Source: Antennarius striatus
Lineage: Eukaryota; Chordata; Actinopteri; Lophiiformes; Antennariidae
Assembly (NCBI RefSeq): GCF_040054535.1
Contig: NC_090796.1
Location: 4,482,501 to 4,546,500, forward strand
DNA length: 64,000 nucleotides
Reading direction: 5' to 3'
Every line of letters begins with the position of its first letter. The first letter of the stretch is position 1. The position numbers and the translations under genes are program-made. This document shows, in pieces, positions 12,641 through 36,192 of this stretch. Below the pieces are notes generated by a model. It ran no database searches. It saw only the letters and a program-made list of their open reading frames with translations, and was not told the origin of the DNA.

Positions 12641-13680
12641 TAGGCATGTATTTTCAGATGGACATGCCAAACACACACCTGGTGCTAGTGGTGCTAGTGT
12701 ATTGGTATTTGGGATGTTTAGAACGTCACCTCTAAGAGACGAAATGTCTACTCAATGAGAAATAAAACGTGAAAGTCATTCAAAGACGTGTTTGTGGTGA
12801 CTCAGACTAGTGTAAGTGGTCATGGTGGTTCCAGTCCAAATGAGGCTAAAGACCCTCCACTAATATCTTGCTCAGTAGAGTTTCATTGGGATTAGGGTAA
12901 GGGGCCACGGAAAATGCAGAGGGCCTGGGCTGGATCTCTATTTGGCTGGTAGCTCCCTCTAGTGGGATAAAGGAATAATTACACTCACGTCAGCGGGGCC
13001 AGTCAAAAAAGATAAACTAGGACGGACAGACGGACAAAGACACAAACACTGACAATTGGGATGAAGTGGGATGTAAGAAAAGGTAAAGTTTCACAGTGTT
13101 GTACAACATGTTACACAAGAACACACAAGAATAGAGTTATCACAGTTAGACAACACAGCACCACCTAACAGCAGAAATTGCAGAAATTGTATTTTAGGTC
13201 CCAGATCCCAACATATAATGTGTTTTAAACCTTGACATTTGTTTCATGTACATTAATTTGACATTTACTTGCATCTTCTGTTGTACATCAGAAGATGGAA
13301 GTGTTTCAGCTTTACTAATGATGTTATTTTTGCTAGTTGTTACCAGCTAGTTGTTGCTGTACTGTTGCATTTGCACACAAGTCTTTCCAGTTGCTGGTCT
13401 CTGCCTCCCTGAACTGTCCACATTCTGCAAACCACTGACAGCAGAAGCCACATCCATACTGGATATTGGTTACCTATCATTATGTCTGATAATTAGCTGT
13501 AAATGAACTGAAGTAACCTGGTAATGACATTACACAAAGTGAACTGCAGGGTTCCTGATATGGCATGCTTGGAACTGTTAAAACTAAATGTATATTAGCT
13601 GACTATTTCGTTGTTGAGTACAATACCCGTGGAAATACTGCGATAAAACAATAATATCAGACCTTGTTTTTTTGTTTTTT
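12641..13680. other. Intergenic DNA, nothing recognised
   Basis: No coding exon, transposon end or tandem repeat was recognised in this stretch on either strand. Confidence 0.4.
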
Positions 13681-14270
13681 TTCTACGCCGTCATAAGACA
13701 ACCAACTGTTGTGTCTGACGAAGCCGTAACAGTTCCGTATTTGTGGGACAGACGAACGCGAAGACGAAGGCCGCTTCAGCGTTACGGACACCACGACCAA
13801 ACTCTTCGTGAGTTTGGTCGTGGTGGATAAAGCTTCGGGGTTCACCACATGACAAAGTGAGGTCCATCACAATCAAAGAATATAAACCGCTATGTTTGAA
13901 GAAGCTAAAACGGCTCAATAAGTGAGAAACATGGACAAATGTGAAGACCGGAGCTAACTCGGCTAAAGGGCCGAACTTCCGGGTAGATGCCGACCAAAAC
14001 TGTACACAAGAAAATGTTTGTTTTCTTGTGTACAGTGTGTTTGCATTATATGTCAATGGACATTAAACAGGGAATAGAGTATTTTTTATGGTGACAGCTG
14101 TTAATTTCATTCTACGATGCTCTGAGGAGCTCTTGTTCACGTGATTCCTTCAGCGCCTTGATTGGTTGGGCGCTTGATTGACAGGCAGTGGTAGGAGTTA
14201 AAACGTAACAGCATGAGGTGTTCAAGTGAGCTTATTCAAATATATAGATGGGGGAGATGTTGAGTAAATC
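13680..14270 (+). repeat. Unclassified interspersed repeat, copy 1, with two internal hairpins
   Basis: Its segment at about 14145-14250 (CTTGATTGACAGG... AGTGAGCTTATTCAA) reappears reverse-complemented at about 19530-19640. The upstream parts of both copies share a CGAAGACGAAGG/CGTCTTTCGTC-like block, so this is one family in two orientations. Inside it are two perfect inverted repeats: 13789-13804/13810-13825 (loop TTCGT) and 13999-14014/14021-14036 (6-nt loop). No transposase is encoded; a non-autonomous DNA element is possible. Confidence 0.55.
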
Positions 14271-14815
14271 ATAGACAGGTTTGTGTGAACTGTTCTAGTA
14301 TAATGAATACAGATCCAACAGCACATTTAATTTTTTTTCTATAGCAGTCTGTTTGACCATACGTTCGTAAACATTATTTTAGAACAGGCCTCATAAGTTG
14401 GATTTAAACAGACTCTATTAGCTGAGGTGTGAGACTGGTTTCCAACAATGTGTGCTTGAGCAAAATAACACAAGGTCAACACTATGAAGTTCTAAAAATA
14501 GAACCGTGTGCAAAATCTGAAAGATGATCATGGGACAAATTCCAAAATTTTCATTTATGGAGAGACAATGATTCAGTATATTTATGGGATTTATTGAACA
14601 CCACAGGAATATAACGTCTGACCTGTCAAACATAGTTTTGATGCACAACCAAAAAAAAACCTGTCATCTCTACATCTCTACAAGTGGATTCTTAAAAATC
14701 CAAATAAAATAAATAAAACATTTCACATACAAACTGATTTCTATACCTTAGTCCTCTCCAATTCATGCAATAGACCAATCTTGTCTGTTAAATAAATTGG
14801 TAGTGACAGCTGAAC

Positions 14816-23624
<8,809 letters not shown>

Positions 23625-24009
23625 CTGGGAAAAAAGAACAAAAGATGCAGCTTTGTAACTGTTCTTTTCCACATGATAATATTCAATATGACGATGACTA
23701 TTTCTCTGCATAGTTATGATTGTCAATATGTTAAATATTTTGTCATGATGCACTAATTTATGCTACATTTAGAGGAAAATTAAGGCATGATTCAAAACCT
23801 CTGCCACTAGATGGATGCCAAGAGTTAGATGGGGAAAAAAGTTTGAAGTTAAAATAATAGGAACAGATTATCTTTATATTTACATGCATTTCATCAAGCT
23901 ATAAGAAAATAATTTTAAAAAATGAAGCATGAAATGTCAGCGGTGTGTGCCACGGGGTTTTGCTAGCATGCGTTAGCATATTTGCTTTAGCATCTTTACT
24001 ATTTACCCA

Positions 24010-27275
<3,266 letters not shown>

Positions 27276-27739
27276 AGAAACAGGTGTGAATGTTTAGCTA
27301 CCATCTCCGTTGGTATAACTAGACCACTGTCAGCAATGTCATAAATGATAACAGAACTTTATGGTGATGCTTTAAAAAAATTCACATGAGAATTGAAAAT
27401 AAGTTCATTACAAGTTCTCACTGCTACACCACTCGATAGGTCTTAAACTTGCCTTGTCAATCGTACTAATTTCTAAAAGGTTTTAGGATTATTTGTCAAC
27501 AGATTTACTGCCAATTTCCTTTACTAAATGTTTATGAATATAGTTTTCTTAAAGTTTACTTTTCCTATGTCACACAACTGTGACAACCTTTGAAATACTG
27601 TATAAGCTCACCATCCTTCACGTCATGGTCCTGCTTTTATCATCCCCTTGGATTACCCTCTTCAACAGTCATACTGACAAGGGAAGATGTCAGTGGGTGA
27701 CAACTAGTGGACAGTCTAGGTGGAGGGTTTTTAGAATTA

Positions 27740-28090
27740 CCTCACATTATTTTACTCATTTATTCATTTTCATTAACAGCTTCTACTGCTGTTGCGAGTC
27801 GCAGGGTTGCAGGAGCCTACCCCAGCGGACTTAGGACGAGAGGCAGGGTACACTCCAGGCTTGACACCAGTGCACCGTGGAACCACATCGAAGACACACA
27901 AACACATACCCACACAATCACGCCTACAGACATTTTGAGACCAGCCATTGTTTTTAGAGGTGGCAGACAACCTGGAGAGAACCACGCAGATATGGGAACA
28001 ACATGGAAACTTCAGACAGAGCAGGACGTTAATCTGGAACCCTCTTGTTGTTCAACAACGGTTCTGCCCATTGTGCCACCATACCACCTC
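27740..28090 (-). mobile_element. Old tRNA-SINE copy, minus orientation
   Basis: Has the order of the GGCGGCACGGTGG SINE family reversed: a CATTTATTCATTTTC tail, GCAGGGTTGCAGGAGCCTACCCC, a GGTGGCAGACAACCTGGAGAGAACC body and a degraded head (TGGTATGGTGGCACAATGGGC on the minus strand). Strong divergence indicates an old copy. Confidence 0.55.
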
Positions 28091-28299
28091 TGAGACACAG
28101 GTGCTAATTATTGCTCATCCTGGCCAGCTAAGTTTTACAGTTCAAAGTCCAGTTCTGGCACAGAGCCAGCAGCTCACATTTGCGACATGGCATTTTTGCT
28201 CTGGCACAACACATTCAAATATTTTAGCTAGTGTAACAAAATTTTTAAAATAATAATACAATTTTAAAGCCGGTGATTCAGTTATTACAGTTATAAGTT

Positions 28300-28620
28300 A
28301 TTCATTTTTTATGAGATATACTGCTCTAATCTGGCAATTTCTCTCAAGACAAATTTTACATTGCACCTGCCATTTTGGGTTCTTGAAAAAAGTTCTCTAA
28401 AAATACTAACCGACACAAATATATTTGCTCCTTGGCTTGCATGTCGTTAGGATCAAAGGAATGCTTTCAATTGTTAGTTGTCCTTTCAATCATATATCCC
28501 CAGGATATTAGATTTGTTTAATCTCAGCAGACTCATAATTCAAATGTAATGAATGGGATTACATTTCTAAGGTTTGGCATCAACTCTTCAAAATCATCAC
28601 TCTCTTAAAGTAATTGAATG
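28300..28620. repeat. Unclassified repeat family, copy A
   Basis: Shares with 30060-30420 the blocks CTCTAATCTGGCAATTTCTC, TTTAATCTCAGCAGACTCA and GTGGGATTACAT-like motifs in the same order and orientation. It is part of a local triplication with 29410-29540. No coding potential. Confidence 0.7.
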
Positions 28621-29149
28621 ATTCAGGCAAGAAATGCTCCTGCCAAAATCATCGGAATCATCAAATGGTCTGCCTTTCAAACATTCATAATCATGGTTTG
28701 TTGATCTGCAGTGTTGCAGTTTACTTAATTGACAACATCGATTACGCAATGGTTAGTATCGATGTTACTTGTTTCACTTTCATACCGGGGGAATATTGGA
28801 TTGAGTTTGAGTTGAGTTTGAGTTTGCAATCAATAACGTTCTCATGTCTTGTCAAAAAAAACAACAAAAAAAAAACAGGAGGTACAACAGAAAATTACCT
28901 CTACCAAAGCAGTGTCAAAGAGCTCCTGAACCATAGTTGAATCCTACTTCAAAGCGGAAATGTATTGTAATTGTCAGCGTTTGTGTTCGTCCGTTAGTGT
29001 GCCAAATATCTTTGCAACCGTTGCAGATAGAAAGATGAAACAAAAAGCACATTACTCGGGCAGCAAAGGGGATGAAAATGAGATAACCTTGACCTTGAGA
29101 AAACTAAGTCAAGGTCAAAGTCTAACTTTTGTATACTCAGGAACTGGAT

Positions 29150-29330
29150 AAGATAGAAAGGCGAGGGAGGCCAGTGGAAGACTATAGATCAAAGCTACTG
29201 CTTTGATCTATGAAAGTAGGTCAGAGCACTAGCTCTGATCTTTGACCTAAGCAAGTAGCTCATGGTAAAATTTTGTATTCAGAGGTGTCGCGGGATGTTG
29301 CAGTCTGACTGCATTGTTCTTGTTGGAAAA
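29150..29330. repeat. Hairpin-bearing interspersed repeat, copy 1
   Basis: Contains two adjacent short-loop inverted repeats, ATAGATCAAAGC/GCTTTGATCTAT and AGGTCAGAGC/GCTCTGATC, then GTGTCGCGGGATGTTGCAGTCTGACTGCATTG-like sequence. A homologous copy with the same hairpins lies at 50440-50610 inside an l3mbtl2 intron, so the folded structure is shared by the family. Confidence 0.7.
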
Positions 29331-29409
29331 TTGTAATTGATTTTTTTGTGTGTAATTGATTGTTTTTTGTTTCTTTTTGTTTCCTTCTTTTTCCTGTTTT
29401 TTTTTTTTT

Positions 29410-29540
29410 AATTGATATATCCCCAGGATGTAAGATTAGTTTAATCTCAGCAGACTCACATATTTCTTTCTTCAATAATAATGAGTGGGATTACATTTGT
29501 TGCATCGACTCTTCAGTATCGTCACTTTCTAATAGAAATG
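29410..29540. repeat. Unclassified repeat family, copy B (short)
   Basis: Contains ATATCCCCAGGATGTAAG, TTTAATCTCAGCAGACTCAC and GAGTGGGATTACATTTG in the same order as copies A and C. Only the second half of the unit is present. Confidence 0.65.
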
Positions 29541-30059
29541 CCTTTTCTTGTATAAATCAAGAAAATCTGGGAAAAAAATGACTTGGCATGCTGATGGTGT
29601 CTGGGGGGGCAGGGCTTTGTATCTTAGTTGGGGCTCATCAGACACTTGTTTTTAGGTGCCCCCAGAAATTAAGAAAGGTGGTGAGGATTACTACCAACTC
29701 AGTTATAACAGTTATTCACTTTTATAGACTACAGTGCGCCATTGCGCATATGCACATCCACGCTCGCGACTTCACCTCATTGCAGATTTTTGGTAGGCAG
29801 TCTCGTGATACCGTACACACATTCTATTGGCTGACGGCATCCATGTTCCATGAGTCTCTGACTTACGTGAGACACAGAAGTGATTTAAACAGTCAAAAGA
29901 GTGTGGGAAAAGGTAATACAGATAGAAGGTGGTTTAATATGAGTATGGGGAGGGTTCATAAATGTTTAAATTACCGTAAATAATAAGATAATAGTTTGTC
30001 ACTCGTGGAATTCGTTAATCGCATGTGGTTCCTGGAACACATTAACCGCAAGGAACAAG

Positions 30060-30420
30060 GATGCACTGTACTCTAATCTGGCAATTTCTCTAAGGACAAA
30101 TTTTACATTGACCTTACCATTATGGCTTCTTAAAGAAAGTTCTCTAAAGAAAATACTAGCTTTCAAGAAATTTGAGCCTCCTCTCATCAACCAACACTAA
30201 TATATCTGCTCCTCGGCTTACATGTCATTGAGATCAAAGGAATCCTTTTATGATGTTAGGCGTCCTTTCAAACAGATATCCCCAGGATGTAAGACTTGTT
30301 TAATCTCAGCAGACTCACACAGAAGCATTATTCAAATATAATGAGTGGGATTACATTGTTTAAGGTTTGGCATTGACTTCAAAATTATCACCCTCTTAAA
30401 ATAATTGCCTGTCACATTTT
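30060..30420. repeat. Unclassified repeat family, copy C
   Basis: Same orientation and block order as copy A at 28300-28620, with an extra stretch in the middle (about 30130-30190). It ends about 150 bp before the dynlt1-like retrogene. An A-rich stretch (30481-30520) separates the two. Confidence 0.7.
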
Positions 30421-30571
30421 TACAGAAATGTGTCTTGTCTAAATCATCAAGAAATGGTTCCGTTTTTTGTGTTTCCTGAAAATAGAAAAAATAAAAATAA
30501 AACAAAATAAAAAATTGGCGATTATTTCAAGAAAGGGAAGTCACTTTGATCCAAGTCGTTTGCATTGAGAC

Positions 30572-30901
30572 ATGGCTGAAGAGGACACTGCATTCGACAT
30601 TGAGGAAGTAGGCAGGATAATTAAAGAGGCCGTGGAGACCACCATCGGAGGAAATGCATACCAGCCTAGCCGAGTCCCCCAGTGGAGCACCAGCACTGTG
30701 GAACGTTGCATTGGCCAACTCGCCAAACTAAGGAAGCCCTTCAAATATATCGTAAACTGTATCATCATGCAGAAGAATGGGGCTGGTCTGCAAACATCCA
30801 GCACGTGTTTCTGGGATAATGCCACCGATGGAAGCTGCACAGTGCGATGGGAGAATAAGTCCATATACTGCATCGTTAGTGTGTTCGGACTGGCCATTTA
30901 A
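30572..30901 (+). CDS. dynlt1: Intronless dynein light chain Tctex-type 1 (DYNLT1)-like retrogene
   Basis: A complete 109-codon open frame in one exon. The start has a good context (GACATGG) and an in-frame TGA lies two codons upstream. The protein follows human DYNLT1 (113 aa) almost throughout: IVKEA-like helix, [54 protein letters not shown] and a final IVSVFGLAI. Only the extreme N-terminus is shorter. The parent gene in vertebrates is split by introns, so an uninterrupted copy implies retrotransposition of an mRNA. No stops or frameshifts are present, so it is either young or selected. No clear poly(A) remnant or target duplication was found, though GATTAAAC lies about 60 nt after the stop. 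DYNLT1s act in cytoplasmic dynein cargo binding. Confidence 0.88.
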   Translation: MAEEDTAFDIEEVGRIIKEAVETTIGGNAYQPSRVPQWSTSTVERCIGQLAKLRKPFKYIVNCIIMQKNGAGLQTSSTCFWDNATDGSCTVRWENKSIYCIVSVFGLAI

Positions 30902-31020
30902 CCCCACGCGGAGGATCTGGTGGATTTTACGAATACCATCTTTGACTGTTTGAACAAATGTGATTAAACGGAACAAACCAATCAATCAACAAGGCATTGA
31001 TGAGATGCATTCACACCTGC

Positions 31021-31195
31021 CATTCATTCATTTATTCATTCATTCATTCATTCATTCATTCATTCATTCATTCATTTTCTCACAGTTTATTCTGCTTTCT
31101 TGGGTTACGAGCATCCCAGCAGATTTATGGGCATTAGGCAGGGAGAAGCTTCCGACAGGATGCCAGCGCATTGTGGAGGAGATACTGCAATAGCA
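31021..31195 (-). mobile_element. (CATT)n array with degraded SINE body
   Basis: A 56-bp CATT array (31021-31076, one TTTATT interruption) followed by CTCACAGTTTATTCTGCTTTCTTGGG and GCATCCCAGCAGATTTATGGGC. This looks like a reversed, worn body of the tRNA-SINE family, with the array as its tail. Confidence 0.5.
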
Positions 31196-31619
31196 GGTAG
31201 ATGTGTGGAGTGGACAGAACAAGGCCCTATTCTATCTCCCTGTTCCCTTGTCCCCTCCCCTCCCTTGTTATGAATTGATGGTTATTAATGGATAGACAAT
31301 ACAGAGATTTTTCATATGTTTTATGTCCATTTATTCAATAAACCACATGAATTTGAAATGTTTGCTGATGTGATTAAGAGCTATACGAATAAAGGTTGGT
31401 TGATTGATTGACAGTTGTTGGTAAACATGTATTATGGTCCATGAACGAAGCAGCTTTTACTCTGATGCTGATGAGCATGTTTGCCATCTTCCATTCACAA
31501 CTCCATTTGAATTTAGATTTGAGGACTCGATCCTACATATCGAGGCTCCCATTGCAGCCACAAGTCAGTCATGTGGACAGGCTCTGATGGGATCTCAGTT
31601 GCTAGAGAGGAGGGCTTAC

Positions 31620-31865
31620 CTTGACCTCTGCCTTATCTTTTGCCTTTTCTGCTTCAATCTGTGCATACACTCCTTTCTCCACTCCTTTCATCATGAGGAG
31701 AAGTTTCTCCAAGCTGTGAAAGTGGACATCATCCACCAATAACCCTCCTGCCACTTTGCCACAGAACCTGCTGGAGAAGTCTTCCAGCAAGTTATTCCCA
31801 AGTTGTTTCTCTAGACACTCGTTAGAGACCAACCATCCACCAAGCAGCCAAGACATCAAAGTCAA
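31620..31865 (-). CDS. Possible coding exon of an unidentified gene
   Basis: I do not recognise this protein. On the minus strand an uninterrupted frame encodes a hydrophilic, helix-like stretch (EKQLGNNLLEDFSSRF, SLEKLLLMMKGVEKG, QIEAEKAKDKAEV) that ends exactly at a strong donor, AAG|GTAAGC (exon end 31620). A plausible acceptor is CTAG just before about 31815, which would make a roughly 195-nt exon. It is flanked by repeats, and partner exons were not identified. It could be an exon of an old gene, a pseudogene fragment, or chance. Low confidence. Confidence 0.25.
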
Positions 31866-32714
31866 AAGAGGTATGGTGTGTGTGCGTGCGTGTTTGTCTG
31901 TCTTCCATGTGACTTTGCTGTCCGCTGTCGTTGCGCCTGGAGTGATGCTGTTTCCTTGGCAATCAGAGTCACCTAATGAAACCTTAACACACCATCATGA
32001 GATTTAAATGTAAATAAACCAGCTTTATGTAAGAGGATGCTTTAATTCTGTTCTTTTGCATGTGAATGTCACCCCACCCCAAATCTCCCCGTGGGATTAT
32101 TAACTTATTCTTCATCTTTATCTTCATCTCTTGTTGAGCACTACATTAGTGCGTGATGCTGAGGTACCCTCTGCAGACTGGATTGGCCCAAACGGTTGGT
32201 TCTGATGAGTGACTAAGACATGCTGATGGTGTCAAGAGGAAGGGGGGAGGGTCTTGATGCCGCAGCACCATATTCTGGTAGAAATGGGTACTTCAGTGAT
32301 GTTTCTCTACTGGGTGAATGGTTGAAGAGCTTATGAAGCAGATATTTTGGATATACTTCTAAATTTTGGAAACCTTTGAGTGCAGGGGCACTAAGATTAC
32401 CACTAGCTCAAAAAGGATGGATAGTAATGAGCTACATGTACTGTGTTACAATTACTTTGGTAACTTTTTGGATAAATTGTTCTTGTAAAAGTAGATAAAT
32501 TCTTACTTTTTATTTTGACTTGAGTGAATTTGTGAAAAATTAAGGGTATTTTTACTTTGTTGCATGGGCTAATTCTGCTCAGTACCTGCTACTTTATTTT
32601 TTAATTAATCCATCTGATGCGCAAGTTTGTCTATGTTTTGCTTCGTCGAGACATCCCAGAGGCTCTGTGACTGTCATGTGACTGCATCTCACCAATCAAG
32701 TGTAGTCAGTAGTG

Positions 32715-33851
32715 ACATCCATCCATCCATCCATCCATCCATCCATCCATCCAACCAAAAGACATGTCTCTTGACTGGCCAGAGAACACCTTCCCAGAGG
32801 TCTCCTCCCAGAAGGACATGCCTGGAATACCTCCCCAGGGAGGCATCCAGAAGGCATCCGAAACAGATGCCCACAGCTGGCTCCGGTCGAGGTGGAGCAG
32901 CAGCGGCTCTACTCCAAGCCCCTCCCTGGTGACTGAGCTCCTCACCCTATTTCTGTGGTAGCGCCCAGCCACTCTATGGAGGAAACTAATTTCAGCCGCC
33001 TGTATCCAGGATCTTGTCCTTTCGATCACGATCCAAAGTTCATGATCATAGGTTAGCATGGGAACGCAGACTGACTGGTAAATCAAGAGCTTCATCTTAC
33101 GACTCAAGTTCTTTCTTTACCACGACAGACCTATACAACAAATGTACCACTGCAGAAGCTGCACCGATCTGTCAGTCAATGTCACGTTCCATCCTTCCCT
33201 CACTTGTGAACAAGACCCCAAGATACATAAACTTCTCCACTTGGGGCAAAGGCTCTCCACCGACCCAAAAAGGGCAGGCCACCTTTTTCCGGTTGAGAAA
33301 CATTGGCCTCGATTTAGAGGTGCTGATCCTCATCCCACTTGCGTCACACTCACCTGCAAACTGCCCCATTGCTCGCTGAAAGTCTAGGTTTGATGAAGCT
33401 AACAGTGCAACATCATGTGCAGAAAACAAAGATAAAATCCTTTGGTCCTCGAACCGGACTCCCTCTGGATCCTAGCTGCACCTAAACATTCTGTCCAAAA
33501 AGATTATGAACAGAACCGGTGATAGAGGGCAGCCCTGCTGAAGTCCAACATGCTGAGGAGTGTGATCCCACTATTGTTGGAACACACCCTCCGGTCCACC
33601 TTTTTGAAAAGAGGGACCAACGTCTGCCAATCCAGAGGTACTGTCCCCGACTGCCGTGCAATGTTACAGAGACCTGCCAACCATGACAGTCCCTGCAGAT
33701 CGAGACTTGAAGTACTCAGGGTGAATCTCATCCACCCACGGTGCTTTGCCCCTGAGGAGTTTAGCAATCACCACAGGGACTTCAGCTTGGGTGATGGACG
33801 AGTCCACCTCTGAGACCTCAGTCTCTTCTTCATCTGTGTAAGACATGGTAG
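32715..33851 (-). mobile_element. Rex3 retrotransposon copy, split by a retroviral insertion
   Basis: Read on the minus strand it parallels the Rex3 copy at 20700-22690: SYTDEEETEVSEVDSSITQAE, GKAPWVDEIHPEYFKS, VPLDWQT, a worn RT centre, MRISTSKSRPMFLNRKK and RTRSWIQAAEISFL. It ends in a (GATG)n tail visible as CATC repeats at about 32716-32754. The right edge stops abruptly at 33851, exactly where the LTR of the endogenous retrovirus begins. The upstream continuation of Rex3 was not found beyond the retrovirus. Confidence 0.85.
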
Positions 33852-34571
33852 TGTGGTGGGGGGTTTGTTTATCTTAAGACAAGACACAGTGTATTAAATA
33901 CAAGATATTTATTTTGTCAATTCAAATCAAAGTTGAGTAGCAGTACAGTAATATCACTAGGTTGAGTATGAGTCCGATAACATCATCGATGATATTGACA
34001 AACAGACAGGTTCAACAAACAGACAATTTCAACAAATACTTATCTAAGCATGATGAGTGCTCTGGAGACGATGAAAAAGTCCTCCGATGTGTTGTTACAG
34101 AATATTCTGGGTACAGGAAAAAACTTGAAGTATAAACTACGAAATGGATCACATATCACGCCTTTATAAATCTAGATTTATAAAGGCGTGACTATGGGAG
34201 GTGCAAATCAGTTGTTTAACTTCGGCCCCTCTGCTCTCCACTAATCTTTCCCCCACTTTCAGTAGGCACATCATGACCTCAAGAAGTTGGCAGAGACATC
34301 TAGTCGACAGTTTTACGTGGCTGATGACAACCTAATCAGTCACGCGGACACTTAGTGCAGACAAAATTATTAAAAGATACTGACATTTACGCAAACATTT
34401 CTAAAAACAGATTAGATTCTTGCAGAATCTTTCATGAACTCGAGACTTCCTGGGGCCGTTTCTCCCAAGTGCTGAAAGATTTGACACACAAACAACAATC
34501 TAGATTTTTGGTTCAATTAAATGATATTATTTCATTATATTATTTTATTATATTAAAAACTTTCCACCACA
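33852..34571 (-). mobile_element. 3' LTR of the endogenous retrovirus
   Basis: A 720-bp LTR with TGTGGTGG... ends on both strands, homologous to the solo LTR at 17172-17878. The left flank GTAG (33848-33851) is the presumed half of a 4-bp target duplication. It carries a 36-bp perfect palindrome at 34156-34191 where the sister LTR has its TATA-like element. Confidence 0.88.
34156..34191. repeat. 36-bp perfect palindrome in the LTR core-promoter region
   Basis: Two 18-bp arms with no loop, centred on TCTAGA (34171-34176). In the sister solo LTR the same place reads ACGCCTTTAGGGTATAAAAAG, so the palindrome replaced that sequence. It contains two facing CTTTATAAA/TTTATAAAG blocks. Confidence 0.95.
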
Positions 34572-34582
34572 TTCCCCCCTTC
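34572..34582 (-). other. Polypurine tract next to the 3' LTR
   Basis: On the minus strand GAAGGGGGGAA lies immediately before the LTR start TGTGGTGG. This position and composition fit the retroviral plus-strand primer, which confirms that the element runs on the minus strand. Confidence 0.85.
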
Positions 34583-35033
34583 CATGGCTTTTAAGCCATG
34601 GACCAAAAATGGTAATTTTAATAAAATGCAACAATCCAATGTTTAACAAAGATGGCGCAGATCCATGGACACTCTCTCGCTATTCTTCCACTACAGATAG
34701 AGGCGAAAACCACGATGACTACATTCTTGGGGAAAAATTCCTCCGTGACCCTCATTGAGCGATCACTTTCTTAGCCTGCAGAGAAGACAATCCATAATTA
34801 GTAGCCTCCAAAACATTTGAACATGAACATTTCATCTATAGATGTATCATTACTAAATTTTAAAATAATTCATTATTCATTTTAATTCATTATTTTAAAA
34901 AAGATTTTTTTAAAGGATTTTAAACTACTGATCAATCAAGTAAACACACTTCTAATATGAATTATGACATTCTGATTACTGATGAACAAAGATTACTGAA
35001 AACCTGAATATGTAGTAAGGAATATATGAATTA

Positions 35034-36154
35034 TCACTGAAATACTTTTTGGTGACACAAAGTTATCAGTCCTTCACAGTGTACTCGTCCCGTACTTGGC
35101 TGTACGGCAATAAGGACATTCCCCAGAGCCCAACCCCTAATGGTGTGAGGATCTCCCTGCTTCACTGACATTTGAGATGAGTGGAATCGATACATCCACC
35201 CCCCTTTGTAGTCAGACTTCCCCTCACACCGATGGGTGAGCTTCTGGCAGGAGTCCCCACTGCCGCTGTGTGCGTTGTAGAGGGACGCCTCACTCATCTT
35301 TTCCTTTGGGCTGAGTTGTCAGGATCTTTTCCTCTGAGATGAGTTGAGAAGAGCTGAGTGGAGTTGCTTTTGGCTGAACCTTCACAGTTCACCTGATCCC
35401 CTGGTTTGGTCACGGGAGTTATTGTTACTCTTTGTGACACTGACCTCACACCAAAACAACTGACGTCCTCAATGACTCAACACACGATGTCCTCAGTTGA
35501 GGCCGTTGCCTTTGTTGGTTCCTTAGCCGAGGAACTCTCTGGGGTTACAAGAGCTGCAACCTGTTTCCAGATCAGGGTCTGAGTGGCACCTTCACCAGTC
35601 GGTGGAGGGAGAGCAGATCCTTGGTCGGCTCTGGCTGGTCTGGTAGGTGAGATGTGGAACCACGTGTCCCCCTTTCCCAGCAAACGGACTGCAGTTCCCA
35701 TTCGCTCAGTCACTTGGAAGGAACCTGTCCACCTAGGGTCAGAACATTTTTGTTACTTTCAGTCACAACACTTTGACACACATCCATTTCTCTGGGGACA
35801 TCTGCCCGTTTTTTTCTGTGAGATGGGAGAAAATAATAGTTGTCTCAGGCCTGGTGGGCCTTCAGCACCTTTGGCTGTCAATGGAGCTGTAAGAGCTGGA
35901 AAAGGTCTGTTCGTGTGACATTTGAATGGAATCCAGCCTGTGGAAGAGTTTAGGGCCATCCAGGACCACTCCCTTCCAAGTCTGATCTGTAGATTATTAA
36001 CACCATTATTGGTATCACTTCTCTTTGGGGAATTGAATAACTGGAAACTGTGCTGTATCATCATCCCCATCATAGCCAGGAGGAGAAGAAGGAGCATTCC
36101 CCCCTTCCAGGGAATCCTTCCCCTGGCCTCCATCTTTGTCACTGAAAATGTCAA
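35034..36154 (-). pseudogene. Retroviral env-region remnant
   Basis: A 131-codon frame (35759-36154) starts shortly after the integrase end and has a strongly hydrophobic segment (GGMLLLLLLAMMGMM) that fits the leader or signal anchor of a retroviral envelope protein. Downstream pieces at 35477-35713 and 35034-35297 are open but in separate frames. No surface/transmembrane cleavage site, fusion peptide or transmembrane subunit is visible, and the length is far below a normal env. Assignment rests on position and the leader, so it is moderate. Confidence 0.5.
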
Positions 36155-36192
36155 TGGGTGCTCTTAAGCAATGCTTAAAAGCACCCATTGAC
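36150..36192. repeat. Near-perfect inverted repeat at the integrase/env junction
   Basis: Arms 36150-36169 and 36173-36192 are complementary over 20 bp with one mismatch and a 3-nt loop. It lies between the integrase end and the env-like frame of the retrovirus. Confidence 0.85.

Noticed and set aside
30110-30125. ATG|GTAAGG on the minus strand as tubulin exon 1
   Set aside because: It lies inside copy C of the unclassified repeat family, and copy A has related sequence, so it is probably repeat sequence.
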